Translations under genes and position numbers: made by a program | The notes under the pieces: generated by a model | What the model saw: the letters and a program-made list of their open reading frames with translations, nothing else | Told to the model about the DNA's origin: nothing | Databases searched by the model: none | Shown: positions 53,485 to 61,531 of the stretch, piece after piece | Layout: each line of letters starts with the position of its first letter | Numbering within the stretch: the first letter of the stretch is position 1 | Source of the DNA: Salinispora arenicola | GTDB taxonomy: Bacteria; Actinomycetota; Actinomycetes; Mycobacteriales; Micromonosporaceae | Direction of reading: 5' to 3' | Assembly (NCBI RefSeq): GCF_006716065.1 | Contig: NZ_VFOL01000001.1 | Span: 1 to 64,000, forward strand | DNA: 64,000 bases

Positions 53485-53826
53485 TCACTCCCCCTGCCGT
53501 GTCTGCTTGAGATCCTGCACGTAGGTGTCCAGCCGGTCGAAACTCTCGTTCCAGAACCGCTCGAAACCGCCGACCCACTCGTGGACCGGCCGCAGGCCAC
53601 GGGCGTCCAGGCCGTACAGGCGCTGCTTACCCGCTCCGCGGGCCCGCACCAGCCCCACCTCCCGGAGTACCCGTAGGTGCTTGGACGCCCGTGGCTGGCT
53701 CATCCCCAACTCCTGGGCCAGGTCGGTCACCGGCCGCTCACCCGCTCGCAGCAGTGCCAGGATGTCGCGGCGCTGCGGCTCGGCAATCGCGTTGAACGCG
53801 TCCGACGTCGTCGCTGCTCGTGCCAT
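53485..53826 (-). CDS. ArsR-family transcriptional regulator
   Basis: A 113-aa winged-helix regulator. The recognition part is DLAQELGMSQPRASKHLRVLREVGLV, followed by the wing RGAGKQRLYGL. No metal-binding Cys motif (ELCVCDL) is present, so it belongs to the non-metal group usually linked to SRPBCC proteins. ATG 53826 lies about 7 nt after a TATGAT box, so the message is probably leaderless. An ATG 12 nt upstream lies inside the promoter. First gene of the operon with the SRPBCC and DHFR-fold genes and probably self-regulated through the palindrome in its promoter. Confidence 0.9.
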   Translation of the reverse strand: MARAATTSDAFNAIAEPQRRDILALLRAGERPVTDLAQELGMSQPRASKHLRVLREVGLVRARGAGKQRLYGLDARGLRPVHEWVGGFERFWNESFDRLDTYVQDLKQTRQGE

Positions 53827-53833
53827 GGCAGCA

Positions 53834-53861
53834 ATCATATTCCCATAACGGAATACGTCAA
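53834..53861 (-). promoter_or_regulatory. arsR promoter with overlapping palindrome
   Basis: Minus strand: -35 TTGACG (53856..53861), 16-nt spacer, -10 TATGAT (53834..53839). The spacer holds ATTCC-N6-GGAAT (53839..53854), a likely operator for the ArsR protein. The predicted transcript starts at or near the ATG at 53826. Confidence 0.6.
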
Positions 53862-53922
53862 GCGGGGCCGCTCACTGCGGCGATCCGGCGGGCGGGATGC
53901 GACGCTGCCCGCGTTCCAGCAC

Positions 53923-53977
53923 CACCTGGCCAGGTGGCCAGCACCACCTGGCCGGGTGCTCGGCACCTGGCCAGGTG
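53923..53977. repeat. Three tandem copies of the palindrome CACCTGGCCAGGTG
   Basis: Copies at 53923..53936 (exact, extended to a 16-bp palindrome), 53945..53958 (one change, A to G) and 53964..53977 (exact), at 22- and 19-bp spacing. They lie between the M23 peptidase stop and the arsR promoter. They could be operators, a protein-binding array, or stacked terminator hairpins for the peptidase gene. Confidence 0.9.
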
Positions 53978-54069
53978 TTTCCATGTCCGGCCAGACGCCG
54001 CCCCGCTACTTCGGAAGAAGCGGGACCGCCACCACCCACCGGGGATCGACGGCTGCGCCGCCACGGTCG

Positions 54070-54678
54070 CTACCGGAGCCCACCATCGAGTGGCAGGAGC
54101 CGCACCGGCCCCCGACCGAGCAGCGCCAACGGGTCGAGGTAGGTGTCGCCCCGACGCAGGCCCCAGTGCAGGCATGCCGGGACCGCACATCCCCGGTGCC
54201 CACCCAGCAGGTGACCGATCAGCGCTCCGGCCGACACCGGGCTACCGACCTCGGCACCGGAGAGCACCGGCTCGTACGTGGTCCGCAGGCCGTCGGCGTG
54301 CCCCACGGTGACCACCGGACGACCGGCGACGGTGCCGGCAAAGGTGACCACACCAGCACCCGCCGCCGACACCGGGACGCCCGGTGCGGCAGCCAGATCA
54401 ACGCCACGGTGACCGGACAGCCAGGGCTGCGGCGGTGGATCGAATCGCCGCGCGATCGACGGCGTCCCCGGTAGCGGCCACCGGAAGGTCGGGACAGGGG
54501 CGAGACCGCCCTGCGGGCCGCCCGGTCCAGGCACGGCCTCGGGCGGCGCGAGCACGGCCTCAGACAGCACGGACACAGCCGTAGGCGGCGCGGACACCAG
54601 CATGTGTGACGTGGGTGTGGCAGGCGGGGCGACCAGCGCGGTGGCGAGCAGGACGGCGAGAATTGGTGACGGCTCCAT
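54070..54678 (-). CDS. M23-family (LytM-like) peptidase, secreted
   Basis: A 202-aa cell-wall peptidase-like protein. Signal peptide MEPSPILAVLLATALVAPPATP, then a Pro-rich linker and the M23 domain from about residue 65 (FRWPLPGTPSIARRFDPPPQPWLSGHRGVDLAAAPGVPV). HRGVDL supplies the first zinc ligands. The usual HxH motif reads CLH (PACLHWGLRRGD), so the first, catalytic His is Cys. As I recall, the M. tuberculosis homologue near rpsB shares this CLHWG form, so the group may be weakly active or act as regulators. In that species it lies between rpsB and xerC; here it lies beside DUF2469. Confidence 0.88.
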   Translation of the reverse strand: MEPSPILAVLLATALVAPPATPTSHMLVSAPPTAVSVLSEAVLAPPEAVPGPGGPQGGLAPVPTFRWPLPGTPSIARRFDPPPQPWLSGHRGVDLAAAPGVPVSAAGAGVVTFAGTVAGRPVVTVGHADGLRTTYEPVLSGAEVGSPVSAGALIGHLLGGHRGCAVPACLHWGLRRGDTYLDPLALLGRGPVRLLPLDGGLR

Positions 54679-54883
54679 GGTGGCAGCCTCCGCAGCCCGT
54701 CAGCCGGTCGCCATCCCGCTCCGGCTCATCTGTGGATTGAGCACCGCACTGTGGACGACGCACGGGGGTGACGTCGACCTGCTATGCGAGGGGACATGGG
54801 CACGACGGTGGGATCGTGGTGACGTGCCGTCGGGACGGCGGAAGGGCTGCACGCGCAGCGGCGCAGCCGCGGGATCCGGCGAA

Positions 54884-55207
54884 TCAGCCGCCGAACCCGG
54901 AATCGGCGGGCAGCGAGATGTCCGGCTTCTCCAACTCCTCCACGTTGACATCCTTGAACGTCATCACTCGTACGTTCTTGACGAACCGGGCAGGGCGGTA
55001 CATGTCCCACACCCAGGCGTCGTGCATCTCGACCTCGAAGTAGACCTCGCCGTCCGAGTTACGTACGTGTAGATCGACCTGGTTCGCCAGATAGAACCGG
55101 CGCTCGGTCTCCACCACGTAGGAAAACTGGCGGACGATGTCGCGGTACTCCCGGTAGAGCTGCAGCTCCATCTCAGTTTCGTACTTCTCGAGATCTTCCG
55201 CGCTCAT
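54884..55207 (-). CDS. DUF2469 family protein
   Basis: A 107-aa protein, nearly invariant in actinobacteria: MSAEDLEKYETEMELQLYREYRDIV, FSYVVETERRFYLAN, FEVEMHDAWVWDMYRP and FKDVNVEELEKP. It is small, acidic and soluble, with no assigned function. ATG 55207 overlaps the rnhB stop as TGATG, so it is co-translated with rnhB, the same pairing as in Mycobacterium. Confidence 0.93.
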   Translation of the reverse strand: MSAEDLEKYETEMELQLYREYRDIVRQFSYVVETERRFYLANQVDLHVRNSDGEVYFEVEMHDAWVWDMYRPARFVKNVRVMTFKDVNVEELEKPDISLPADSGFGG

Positions 55208-56016
55208 CACATCCCGCCTTCCATGGCCACATCATTCCCCACCGACACCGCAGCCCAGGGCCGCTCCCCCAACGCCACGCCGACGGTACCCTCTACCGCC
55301 CCGCTGCGTTCCATCGGCTCGTCGAGCCCAACGACCAGTGGTCGACGCGCCCGGGGCGGGGCCCCGCGCCGACCGGAAACGGTAGCGACATTGACGTATG
55401 AGAACCGATGCTCCGGGCACGGCCCGCGTTCCCGCAGCGCCGCCGAGTGCTCGGCGGTGATGTAACCCTTGTGCTCCGCAAACCCATAACCGGGAAACGT
55501 GGTGTCCAGTTCGACCATGATCCGATCCCGGGTGACCTTCGCCAGCACGCTGGCAGCCGCCACGCAGGCCGCCACCCGATCGCCCTTCCACACCGCCAAC
55601 CCGGGCACGTCCAGGCCGTCCACCCCGAAGCCGTCGGTGAGCACGTACTCAGGTGCAGTGGCCAGCGACGCCAGCGCACGCCGCATCGCGGCCAGGTTGC
55701 ACACGTGCAGTCCGCGCAGGTCCACCTCCGCTGCCGGGATCACCACCACCGCGTACGCCAACGCCCGGGTGACGACCTCCGCGTACACCCGCTCCCGGCT
55801 AGCTGGGGTGAGCAACTTGGAGTCGGCGAGGCCGTCGATCTCCCCGCGTCGCCCTTCGGGTAGGACGGCGGCGGCGGCCACCAGGGGACCGGCGCACGCA
55901 CCCCTGCCGGCCTCGTCGGCGCCGGCAACGTGCCGAAATCCCCGTCGTTGCAGGGCGCGTTCCAGCGCGTACAGCCCGCCGTCACGGCGGACGACGGTAC
56001 GCGGTGGCGTCAGCAC
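55207..56016 (-). CDS. rnhB: Ribonuclease HII
   Basis: Removes RNA from RNA-DNA hybrids and nicks at single ribonucleotides in DNA. 269 aa with all catalytic acids: GADEAGRG (Asp, Glu), VLTDGF (Asp) and VELDTTFPGYGFAEHKGY (Asp), plus DSKLL and the ASVLAKVTRD block. The start is uncertain; GTG 56016 is preceded by a GGGGGCGGG tract and gives normal family length. The C-terminus is about 30 residues longer than in short family members. It follows lepB by 161 nt and overlaps DUF2469. Confidence 0.93.
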   Translation of the reverse strand: MLTPPRTVVRRDGGLYALERALQRRGFRHVAGADEAGRGACAGPLVAAAAVLPEGRRGEIDGLADSKLLTPASRERVYAEVVTRALAYAVVVIPAAEVDLRGLHVCNLAAMRRALASLATAPEYVLTDGFGVDGLDVPGLAVWKGDRVAACVAAASVLAKVTRDRIMVELDTTFPGYGFAEHKGYITAEHSAALRERGPCPEHRFSYVNVATVSGRRGAPPRARRPLVVGLDEPMERSGAVEGTVGVALGERPWAAVSVGNDVAMEGGM

Positions 56017-56177
56017 GGCCCGCCCCCAACCGTGTTCGCCCGCGGCTCGACGGACAGGACGCGGCCGGCAGCGGCAACGAGCAGCACGCGAACGGCACGA
56101 CGGGGGGCGTGGGTGGCGGTCACCGTCCCAGCCTGCCAGACGGCGACGCCGACGCCTACGCCCACCGGGCCGCCCAC

Positions 56178-56819
56178 TCAGCTTCCGGGCTGCGGAATGG
56201 GGCCGTACTGCTCGGGCACACTCAGCCACCGCGCCCGGTTGAGGGGCCAGAAGATGGTGAAGGCACGGCCGACGACGCGGTCCTCGGGGATCGTCGCCAC
56301 GGTGACGTCCTGCCCCGACTGCTGCCAGTGCTGCAACGAGTCACCCGAGGCCGACCGGTGGTCGCCCATCACCCACAGTCTTCCCCGCGGGACGGTCACA
56401 TCGAAGTCCTGATCGGCGGGCTGGTCCCGCTCGCCACGGAAGGAGAACAGGTACGGCTCGTCCAGTGCGACCCCGTTGATCGTGATCCGGCCCTGCTCGT
56501 CGCAGCAGACCAGGTGGTCCCCGCCGACGCCGATGACCCGCTTGATGAAGTCCTCACCGTCCGGATTGCCGCTCCACGAAGTAGGCGCCTTGAAAACGAT
56601 CACCTCGCCGCGCTCCGGCGAACGGAAGTCGTACACCAGCTTGTTGACCAGCACCCGATCGTCGATCTGCAGGGTGTTTTCCATCGACGGCGAGGGAATG
56701 AAAAAAGTCTGCAGCACGAAGGCGCGTACCAGCACCGCGACCAGAATCGCCACGCCCAGGAGGATCGGCAGCTCCTTCCAGAAGGAGTTGCGGGACTTGT
56801 CGGTCTGCTCGTCAATCAC
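56178..56819 (-). CDS. lepB: Signal peptidase I (first copy)
   Basis: A membrane serine protease that removes Sec and Tat signal peptides outside the membrane. 213 aa, with one N-terminal membrane helix (LGVAILVAVLVRAFVLQTFF), nucleophile Ser in IPSPSMENTL, general base Lys in DFIKRVIGVGGD, and the box VMGDHRSASGDSL. GTG 56819 lies 10 nt after the stop of the second lepB, so the two are co-transcribed. No strong ribosome site is seen, fitting coupled translation. Confidence 0.93.
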   Translation of the reverse strand: MIDEQTDKSRNSFWKELPILLGVAILVAVLVRAFVLQTFFIPSPSMENTLQIDDRVLVNKLVYDFRSPERGEVIVFKAPTSWSGNPDGEDFIKRVIGVGGDHLVCCDEQGRITINGVALDEPYLFSFRGERDQPADQDFDVTVPRGRLWVMGDHRSASGDSLQHWQQSGQDVTVATIPEDRVVGRAFTIFWPLNRARWLSVPEQYGPIPQPGS

Positions 56820-56829
56820 GGGAAGGAGC

Positions 56830-57702
56830 CTACGTTGCCCGGCTGGACGGCACCGTACGGAACGCGCGAGAACTGAGCAGGGCGACCGGAAGCGGCAGGA
56901 GCAGCAGCACGCCGCCGTCGGGTGTCGGCCGGACCGGCGGCGGCCCGCCGGTCGGCAAGCCCGCCGGATCCGGGACGTCTGCGAAGGTCTGTGGGGCGGA
57001 GAGCGAACTCCACCGGGACGACGGCCAGATCACCCCGAACGCCCGGCCGACCACATTGTCGATCGGCACCGGGCCCTGGCACCGGGCGTCCTGGGACACC
57101 AACCGGTTGTCGCCCAGCACGAAGATGTGCCCGGGTGGGACGATCACCTCGTCGAACCGCCGCGCGCGGCACTCATGCGGGTTCGGCGGAAGCTCCAACG
57201 GCGAGTCGCGGCGCACGTACGGCTCGTCCAACCCGGTGCCGTTGACGATCACCCGCCCCTGTTCGTCGCAGCACCGCACCCGGTCGCCGGGCAGCCCGAC
57301 GACCCGCTTGATGAAGTCCTTCTCGCCGGGGCGGCTGAGCCCCACCAGGTCGCCGGCCGTCGCGGCGAGCCGACCCAGCAACCCGGTCTCGGGCCGATCG
57401 TCGAGCTGTGCGGCCCAACGTTCAGTGCCGCGAAAGACGACCACCTCACCCCGCAGGGGATCCCGTACGTCGTAGACCACCTTGTTGACCAGCACCCGGT
57501 CCCCGACGAGGAGCGTGTCGGCCATCGAACCGGAGGGGATGAAGAACGCCTGAAGCAGGAAGGTTCGGATCAGTACCGCAAGGCAGAACGCCACGACCAG
57601 CAGCAGTGGCAACTCCTGCCAGAGCGGCATCGGGCGGCGGGCACGCCGCGTCCGGCGACGCCACGGATCGGCCGTGCCGCCCTCGTCGAGCGTCTGCCCC
57701 AC
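56830..57702 (-). CDS. lepB: Signal peptidase I (second copy, longer, with C-terminal hydrophobic tail)
   Basis: 290 aa with the same catalytic set: membrane helix LPLLLVVAFCLAVLIRTFLLQAFF, Ser in IPSGSMADTL, Lys in DFIKRVVGLPGD, and VLGDNRLVSQDARCQG. Compared with its neighbour it has an Arg-rich cytoplasmic front, a longer insert between Ser and Lys, and a second hydrophobic stretch near the end (GGVLLLLPLPVALLSS). It may span the membrane twice and have different substrates (inference). GTG 57702 with GGGGAG 4 nt upstream. Tandem type I signal peptidases are normal in Streptomyces and its relatives. Confidence 0.93.
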   Translation of the reverse strand: MGQTLDEGGTADPWRRRTRRARRPMPLWQELPLLLVVAFCLAVLIRTFLLQAFFIPSGSMADTLLVGDRVLVNKVVYDVRDPLRGEVVVFRGTERWAAQLDDRPETGLLGRLAATAGDLVGLSRPGEKDFIKRVVGLPGDRVRCCDEQGRVIVNGTGLDEPYVRRDSPLELPPNPHECRARRFDEVIVPPGHIFVLGDNRLVSQDARCQGPVPIDNVVGRAFGVIWPSSRWSSLSAPQTFADVPDPAGLPTGGPPPVRPTPDGGVLLLLPLPVALLSSRAFRTVPSSRAT

Positions 57703-57858
57703 GCCACTCCCCGGTCCGCAGAAACGACACTACCGCCCGGGAGCCTGTCGAGGTCCCGGACGGCAGTGGACACCTCCCCGCCGCCGGGCGGGGCATCCGG
57801 CTGCGCCGGTACGCCCCAGATGGCACCCTCCGGTTCGTACAAGATACGCGCAGCTCAG

Positions 57859-57874
57859 GCTGCGTTGGCGCAGC
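57859..57874 (-). terminator. Short stem-loop directly after rplS
   Basis: GCTGCG-TTGG-CGCAGC, a perfect 6-bp stem with a tetraloop, starts 6 nt past the rplS stop codon. It is short for a sole terminator and has no T tract. Confidence 0.5.
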
Positions 57875-57880
57875 GCGACG

Positions 57881-58237
57881 TCAGCTCGGCTGCTTCTCCC
57901 GCTTTTCCTTGATCTTCGCCTTCTTGCCGCGCAGCTCGCGGAGGTAGTAGAGCTTGGCCCTCCGGACGTCACCGCGGGTCACGACCTCGATGCGGTCGAT
58001 GGCCGGGCTGTTGATCGGGTAGGTGCGCTCGACACCCACCCCAAAGCTGATCTTACGGACCAGGAAGGTCTCCCGCAGTCCGTCACCCTGACGACGGATG
58101 ACGACGCCCTGGAAGATCTGGACCCGGGACCGGTTGCCCTCGACGACTCGTGCGTGCACCTTGACGGTGTCACCGGCACGGAAATCGGGAAGGTCGGTCC
58201 GCTTCGACTGGGCGTCAAGAGCGTCCAGGATGTTCAT
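57881..58237 (-). CDS. rplS: 50S ribosomal protein L19
   Basis: A 118-aa large-subunit protein at the 30S-50S interface. Hallmarks are [81 protein letters not shown] 58237 with GAGGA 7 nt upstream. It lies 144 nt from trmD, the usual order rpsP-KH-rimM-trmD-rplS, and ends in a small hairpin before the lepB pair. Confidence 0.97.
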   Translation of the reverse strand: MNILDALDAQSKRTDLPDFRAGDTVKVHARVVEGNRSRVQIFQGVVIRRQGDGLRETFLVRKISFGVGVERTYPINSPAIDRIEVVTRGDVRRAKLYYLRELRGKKAKIKEKREKQPS

Positions 58238-58380
58238 CGCTGCGTCCTCGCGAGGCTCACGGCGCACCGTCAGTCGGCGCGCGAATGGGTGATTCTGACC
58301 CTCGGATGGTCACCGGCGCTCGCCGGCCCCGGTCGAGGGTCCTCGCAGCCATCCGCGGCGCGGGCGACTGCGGCAACCCC

Positions 58381-59154
58381 CTACTCTGCCACATCCCCGG
58401 GCGGAGCCGAAAATCCGGCCCCTTCCAACACTGCTCGGTCCCGCGGGTCCAGGCTCTCCGGAGCCAACGCGGCGATCATGTCAGGACGTCGGGCAACCGT
58501 CCGTACCAAGGCCTCGTTCCGGCGCCAGCGGGCGATCTTTCCGTGGTCCCCGGAACGAAGTACCGCCGGCACCTCCCGGTCCCGCCAGGCAGCCGGCTTG
58601 GTGTACATCGGGGCCTCCAGCAACCCATGGGCATGCGACTCGTCGTCCAGCGATCCGACATTGCCAAGGACCCCGGGCAGCAGCCGAGTCACCGCCTCCA
58701 GGATCACCAGCACCGCGACCTCGCCACCGAAGAGCACATAGTCACCGAGGGACACCTCGGTGACCGGCATCCGGCTCGCCGCGTGATCGAGTACTCGTTG
58801 GTCGATCCCCTCGTACCGGCCACAGGCGAAGAGCAGGTGTGACTCGGAGGCCAGTTCGTGGGCCAGCGCCTGGCTGAACGGGACACCGGCCGGCGTGGGC
58901 ACCAGCAGCCGAGGTGGGGTGCCTCCCGGCGGGGCGAGCGCGTCCAACGCCTCCCCCCACGGCTCCGGCCGCATCACCATGCCCGGTCCCCCGCCGTACG
59001 GCGTGTCGTCGACCGTCCGGTGCACGTCGTGGGTCCAGGCACGTAGGTCGTGTACGGCCAGTCGGAGGGTGCCGCTGGCGCGGGCCCTGCCGATGAGTGA
59101 CAGGTCCAGTGGGGCGAAGTACTCCGGGAAGATCGACACGACGTCGACGTGCAT
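58381..59154 (-). CDS. trmD: tRNA (guanine37-N1) methyltransferase
   Basis: Makes m1G37 in tRNAs reading CNN and GGG codons, preventing frameshifts. A 257-aa SPOUT enzyme with the trefoil knot: [75 protein letters not shown] 59154 fits the conserved start. Upstream in-frame sequence back to 59337 covers the gap to rimM and is not family-like. It lies 100 nt after rimM in the rpsP operon. Confidence 0.96.
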   Translation of the reverse strand: MHVDVVSIFPEYFAPLDLSLIGRARASGTLRLAVHDLRAWTHDVHRTVDDTPYGGGPGMVMRPEPWGEALDALAPPGGTPPRLLVPTPAGVPFSQALAHELASESHLLFACGRYEGIDQRVLDHAASRMPVTEVSLGDYVLFGGEVAVLVILEAVTRLLPGVLGNVGSLDDESHAHGLLEAPMYTKPAAWRDREVPAVLRSGDHGKIARWRRNEALVRTVARRPDMIAALAPESLDPRDRAVLEGAGFSAPPGDVAE

Positions 59155-59254
59155 GCGGGAGGCTCCAACTGCGGTGCGGGCCGGACGGCCTAGCCAACCG
59201 GACGTTGGGCAGGGGTCGAGCAGGCTACCCGGAAAGGTCGGGCAGGCCGCCACC

Positions 59255-59797
59255 TCAGAGGTCGAGCAGGCCGCCAGGCGGGTCCACGACGACGCGACCG
59301 CCAGCGAGGTCGACCTCGGGAACGATCGCGCGGACAAACGGAATCAGCACGTCCCGGTCGCCGGGGCGGCGCAGCACCAGCAGGTCCGCGGCGGGTGCGT
59401 GGTCGATCCGGACGATCTCGCCCAGCCGTTCCCCGGCCGAGGTGACCACGGCCAGGCCGACCAGCTGGTGGTCGTGGAACTCCTCCGGGTCCGTCGGCGC
59501 GGTGACGTCGGCGCGGTCCACCCCGACGAAAGTTCCGCGTAGCGCCTCGGCGACGTTCCGGTCGAGCACACCCTCGAACGCCACCAGCAGCAGCCGCCCC
59601 TGGTGCCAACGGGCCGTCACGACCGTCAACTCGCTCGGCACTCGGTAAGCCCCGGGACTGGCGGGCACGTTCGCCCCGGGCTCGGTGCGCAGCACCGAGC
59701 CCGGGGCGAAGCGTGTCTCAGGCTCGTCGGTCCGCACCTCCACGGTCACCTCACCGCGGATCCCGTGCGGTTTGCCGATCCTGCCGACGACGAGCAT
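59255..59797 (-). CDS. rimM: 16S rRNA processing protein RimM
   Basis: A 30S maturation factor that binds S19. 180 aa with the N-terminal RimM beta-barrel ([23 protein letters not shown]) and the PRC-barrel half ending [35 protein letters not shown] 59797 overlaps the stop of the KH-domain gene (TGATG), so the two are translationally coupled. Confidence 0.96.
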   Translation of the reverse strand: MLVVGRIGKPHGIRGEVTVEVRTDEPETRFAPGSVLRTEPGANVPASPGAYRVPSELTVVTARWHQGRLLLVAFEGVLDRNVAEALRGTFVGVDRADVTAPTDPEEFHDHQLVGLAVVTSAGERLGEIVRIDHAPAADLLVLRRPGDRDVLIPFVRAIVPEVDLAGGRVVVDPPGGLLDL

Positions 59798-60030
59798 CAG
59801 TACGAGTCGACGATATCGACGCGTACGCCGCGTCCACCGATGGAGCCGATGACCTGGCGCAGTGCTCTCGCGGTCCGCCCGGACCGCCCGATCACCGTGC
59901 CGAGGTCCTCCGGGTGCACGCGGATTTCGAGCCGTTTACCCCGGCGGGAATCGACCAACCGGACCCGGACGTCGTCGGGGTGGTCAACGATGCCCTTGAC
60001 CAGATGCTCCAACGCCGGACGTAGTGCCAC
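59797..60030 (-). CDS. KH-domain RNA-binding protein (KhpA type, UPF0109)
   Basis: A 77-aa single KH domain: LEIRVHPEDLGTVIGRSGRTARALRQVI carries the GxxG loop as IGRSGR. KhpA-type proteins bind RNA with a partner, KhpB/Jag, and affect cell division in firmicutes; the role in actinobacteria is less clear. GTG 60030 begins one base after the rpsP stop. It sits in the conserved place between rpsP and rimM. Confidence 0.94.
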   Translation of the reverse strand: MALRPALEHLVKGIVDHPDDVRVRLVDSRRGKRLEIRVHPEDLGTVIGRSGRTARALRQVIGSIGGRGVRVDIVDSY

Positions 60031-60031
60031 G

Positions 60032-60508
60032 TCAGCCCTGCTCGCCGGAGCCCGCACCGGCCTGCTCCTCGGTCTTCGGTGCGTCGGCCTTCGGTGCCGC
60101 CTCGGTCTTCGGTGCCGCCTCGGCCTTGGGCGCCTTCTTGGCCGGCTTGGTCGGGGCCTCCGCCAGGCCGGCGGCGGCCTTCGCCTCGGCCTCGTAGGCC
60201 GCCTTGCGGTCAACCCGCTCGGGGGCGACCTTCAGCGGCTCGGGGGCTGGCAGGCCCTTGAACTTCTGCCAGTCGCCGGTCTTCTCCAGCAGGCGCTGCA
60301 CCGCCTCGCTCGGCTGGGCGCCCACGGAGAGCCAGTACTGCACCCGGTCCGACTTGACCTCGATCACCGAAGGGTCTTCCTTCGGCTGGTAGATCCCGAC
60401 GAACTCGATCGCCCGGCCGTCACGCTTGGTGCGCGAGTCGGCGATGACGATGCGGTACTGCGGGTTGCGGATCTTGCCCATCCGCAGGAGCCGGATCTTT
60501 ACGGCCAC
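60032..60508 (-). CDS. rpsP: 30S ribosomal protein S16 with Ala/Lys-rich C-terminal extension
   Basis: 158 aa. The S16 core (1-85) has [24 protein letters not shown] and [11 protein letters not shown]. Residues after about 105 are a low-complexity tail with repeated [21 protein letters not shown], common in actinobacterial S16 and probably disordered on the ribosome surface. GTG 60508 with AGGAG 10 nt upstream and an A tract between. First gene of rpsP-KH-rimM-trmD; its promoter should be in 60509-60794. Confidence 0.96.
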   Translation of the reverse strand: MAVKIRLLRMGKIRNPQYRIVIADSRTKRDGRAIEFVGIYQPKEDPSVIEVKSDRVQYWLSVGAQPSEAVQRLLEKTGDWQKFKGLPAPEPLKVAPERVDRKAAYEAEAKAAAGLAEAPTKPAKKAPKAEAAPKTEAAPKADAPKTEEQAGAGSGEQG

Positions 60509-60794
60509 AGTTTTTTCGCTCCTGTTGTGTTTCCACCAGCCCGGAACAGGCGGTGCATGGGTGAGCGCCGACCGGCACAGTGGGGTTGGGCCGGAGACTG
60601 CTCGGTGGACTGACGTGGTGCCCGGGTAGAGGGCGCCGGACACACGCCGGATACCAGCCAGCCATTCTGCCAGATCGGGTCGGGAAACCTCACATCGGAC
60701 CGGGCCAGGCCGCCAACCGGGTATGACCAAGAGCACATCGGCTCCGCATCGCGGACCATCGCACCAACCGCACACCACCGCACCGACGGGGCCG

Positions 60795-61442
60795 TCAACG
60801 TACCGGCGGTCGGTCCCATCCGGGTGGCAGGTCCAGCGATGCCGTCCACTCGATCCGCGGCGCGAAGGCGCACCAGGTGCCGTCGAACGGAAACTCTCCC
60901 GCCTCGGCCCTGGCAATCACCCGTTTCCCCTCGGCCCGGACCGCGTCGGGGTCGGGCACCCAATAGTGCTCCGGGAAGTCGAGCCGCTCGGCGAACTCGT
61001 CCTCGTCCTTCCACGCCCAGCGACGGTCCGAATGGACCAGCACATCGAGATCCTGGTCCACCACGTCGACGCCGGCGAGCCCGCCATCGTCCCAGCGCAC
61101 GCCGGGCTCCTCCAGGTTGACGTACCAGTGGCTGAAACGCCCCTGCTCGTCCCGAAACCACCAGACCGAGTGCGCCACCCCGACCGGCAGGAACTTCAGC
61201 ACGGGTGGCCCCTGCCAGCGAGCGACAGCCAAGCGGTGCGCCGAGACGATCCACTCGGCGAACGGGACCGCCCGCATTCCGAGCCCGGCGTCGGTGACCT
61301 CGCTGGCCACCTCGGAGCCCCGGGGAATCCACAGCAGCAGTCCACGGTCGTCGTCACTCACCACCCGCGCCGGACGAACCCAGCCGATCCGCCCCCGACG
61401 CACGTTGCGGTGCACCACCACCCGCCCAGGTTCGAACCTCAC
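60795..61442 (-). CDS. DUF402 family protein
   Basis: A 215-aa protein of the DUF402/FomD-like fold. [19 protein letters not shown] and [26 protein letters not shown] contain the acidic cluster (D, D, E) that binds divalent metal in this family. Some members hydrolyse nucleoside diphosphates or CMP-linked phosphonates. This one has no cluster context, so a housekeeping nucleotide phosphatase is the best guess. GTG 61442; the ribosome site is weak. It lies 89 nt after proS on the same strand. Confidence 0.85.
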   Translation of the reverse strand: MRFEPGRVVVHRNVRRGRIGWVRPARVVSDDDRGLLLWIPRGSEVASEVTDAGLGMRAVPFAEWIVSAHRLAVARWQGPPVLKFLPVGVAHSVWWFRDEQGRFSHWYVNLEEPGVRWDDGGLAGVDVVDQDLDVLVHSDRRWAWKDEDEFAERLDFPEHYWVPDPDAVRAEGKRVIARAEAGEFPFDGTWCAFAPRIEWTASLDLPPGWDRPPVR

Positions 61443-61531
61443 CCGGCCGACCCTACCGACCCCGAGCGAGAGTGTCGTGAACGGGAGGCACTACCCGCCC
61501 GGACGTCGTCCCGGGCCCCTGGACGCAGCCC

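Noticed and set aside
58313..58326. CCGGCG-CT-CGCCGG as terminator between trmD and rplS
   Set aside because: Short GC palindrome of a kind frequent by chance in this genome; the loop is too small and there is no other support.
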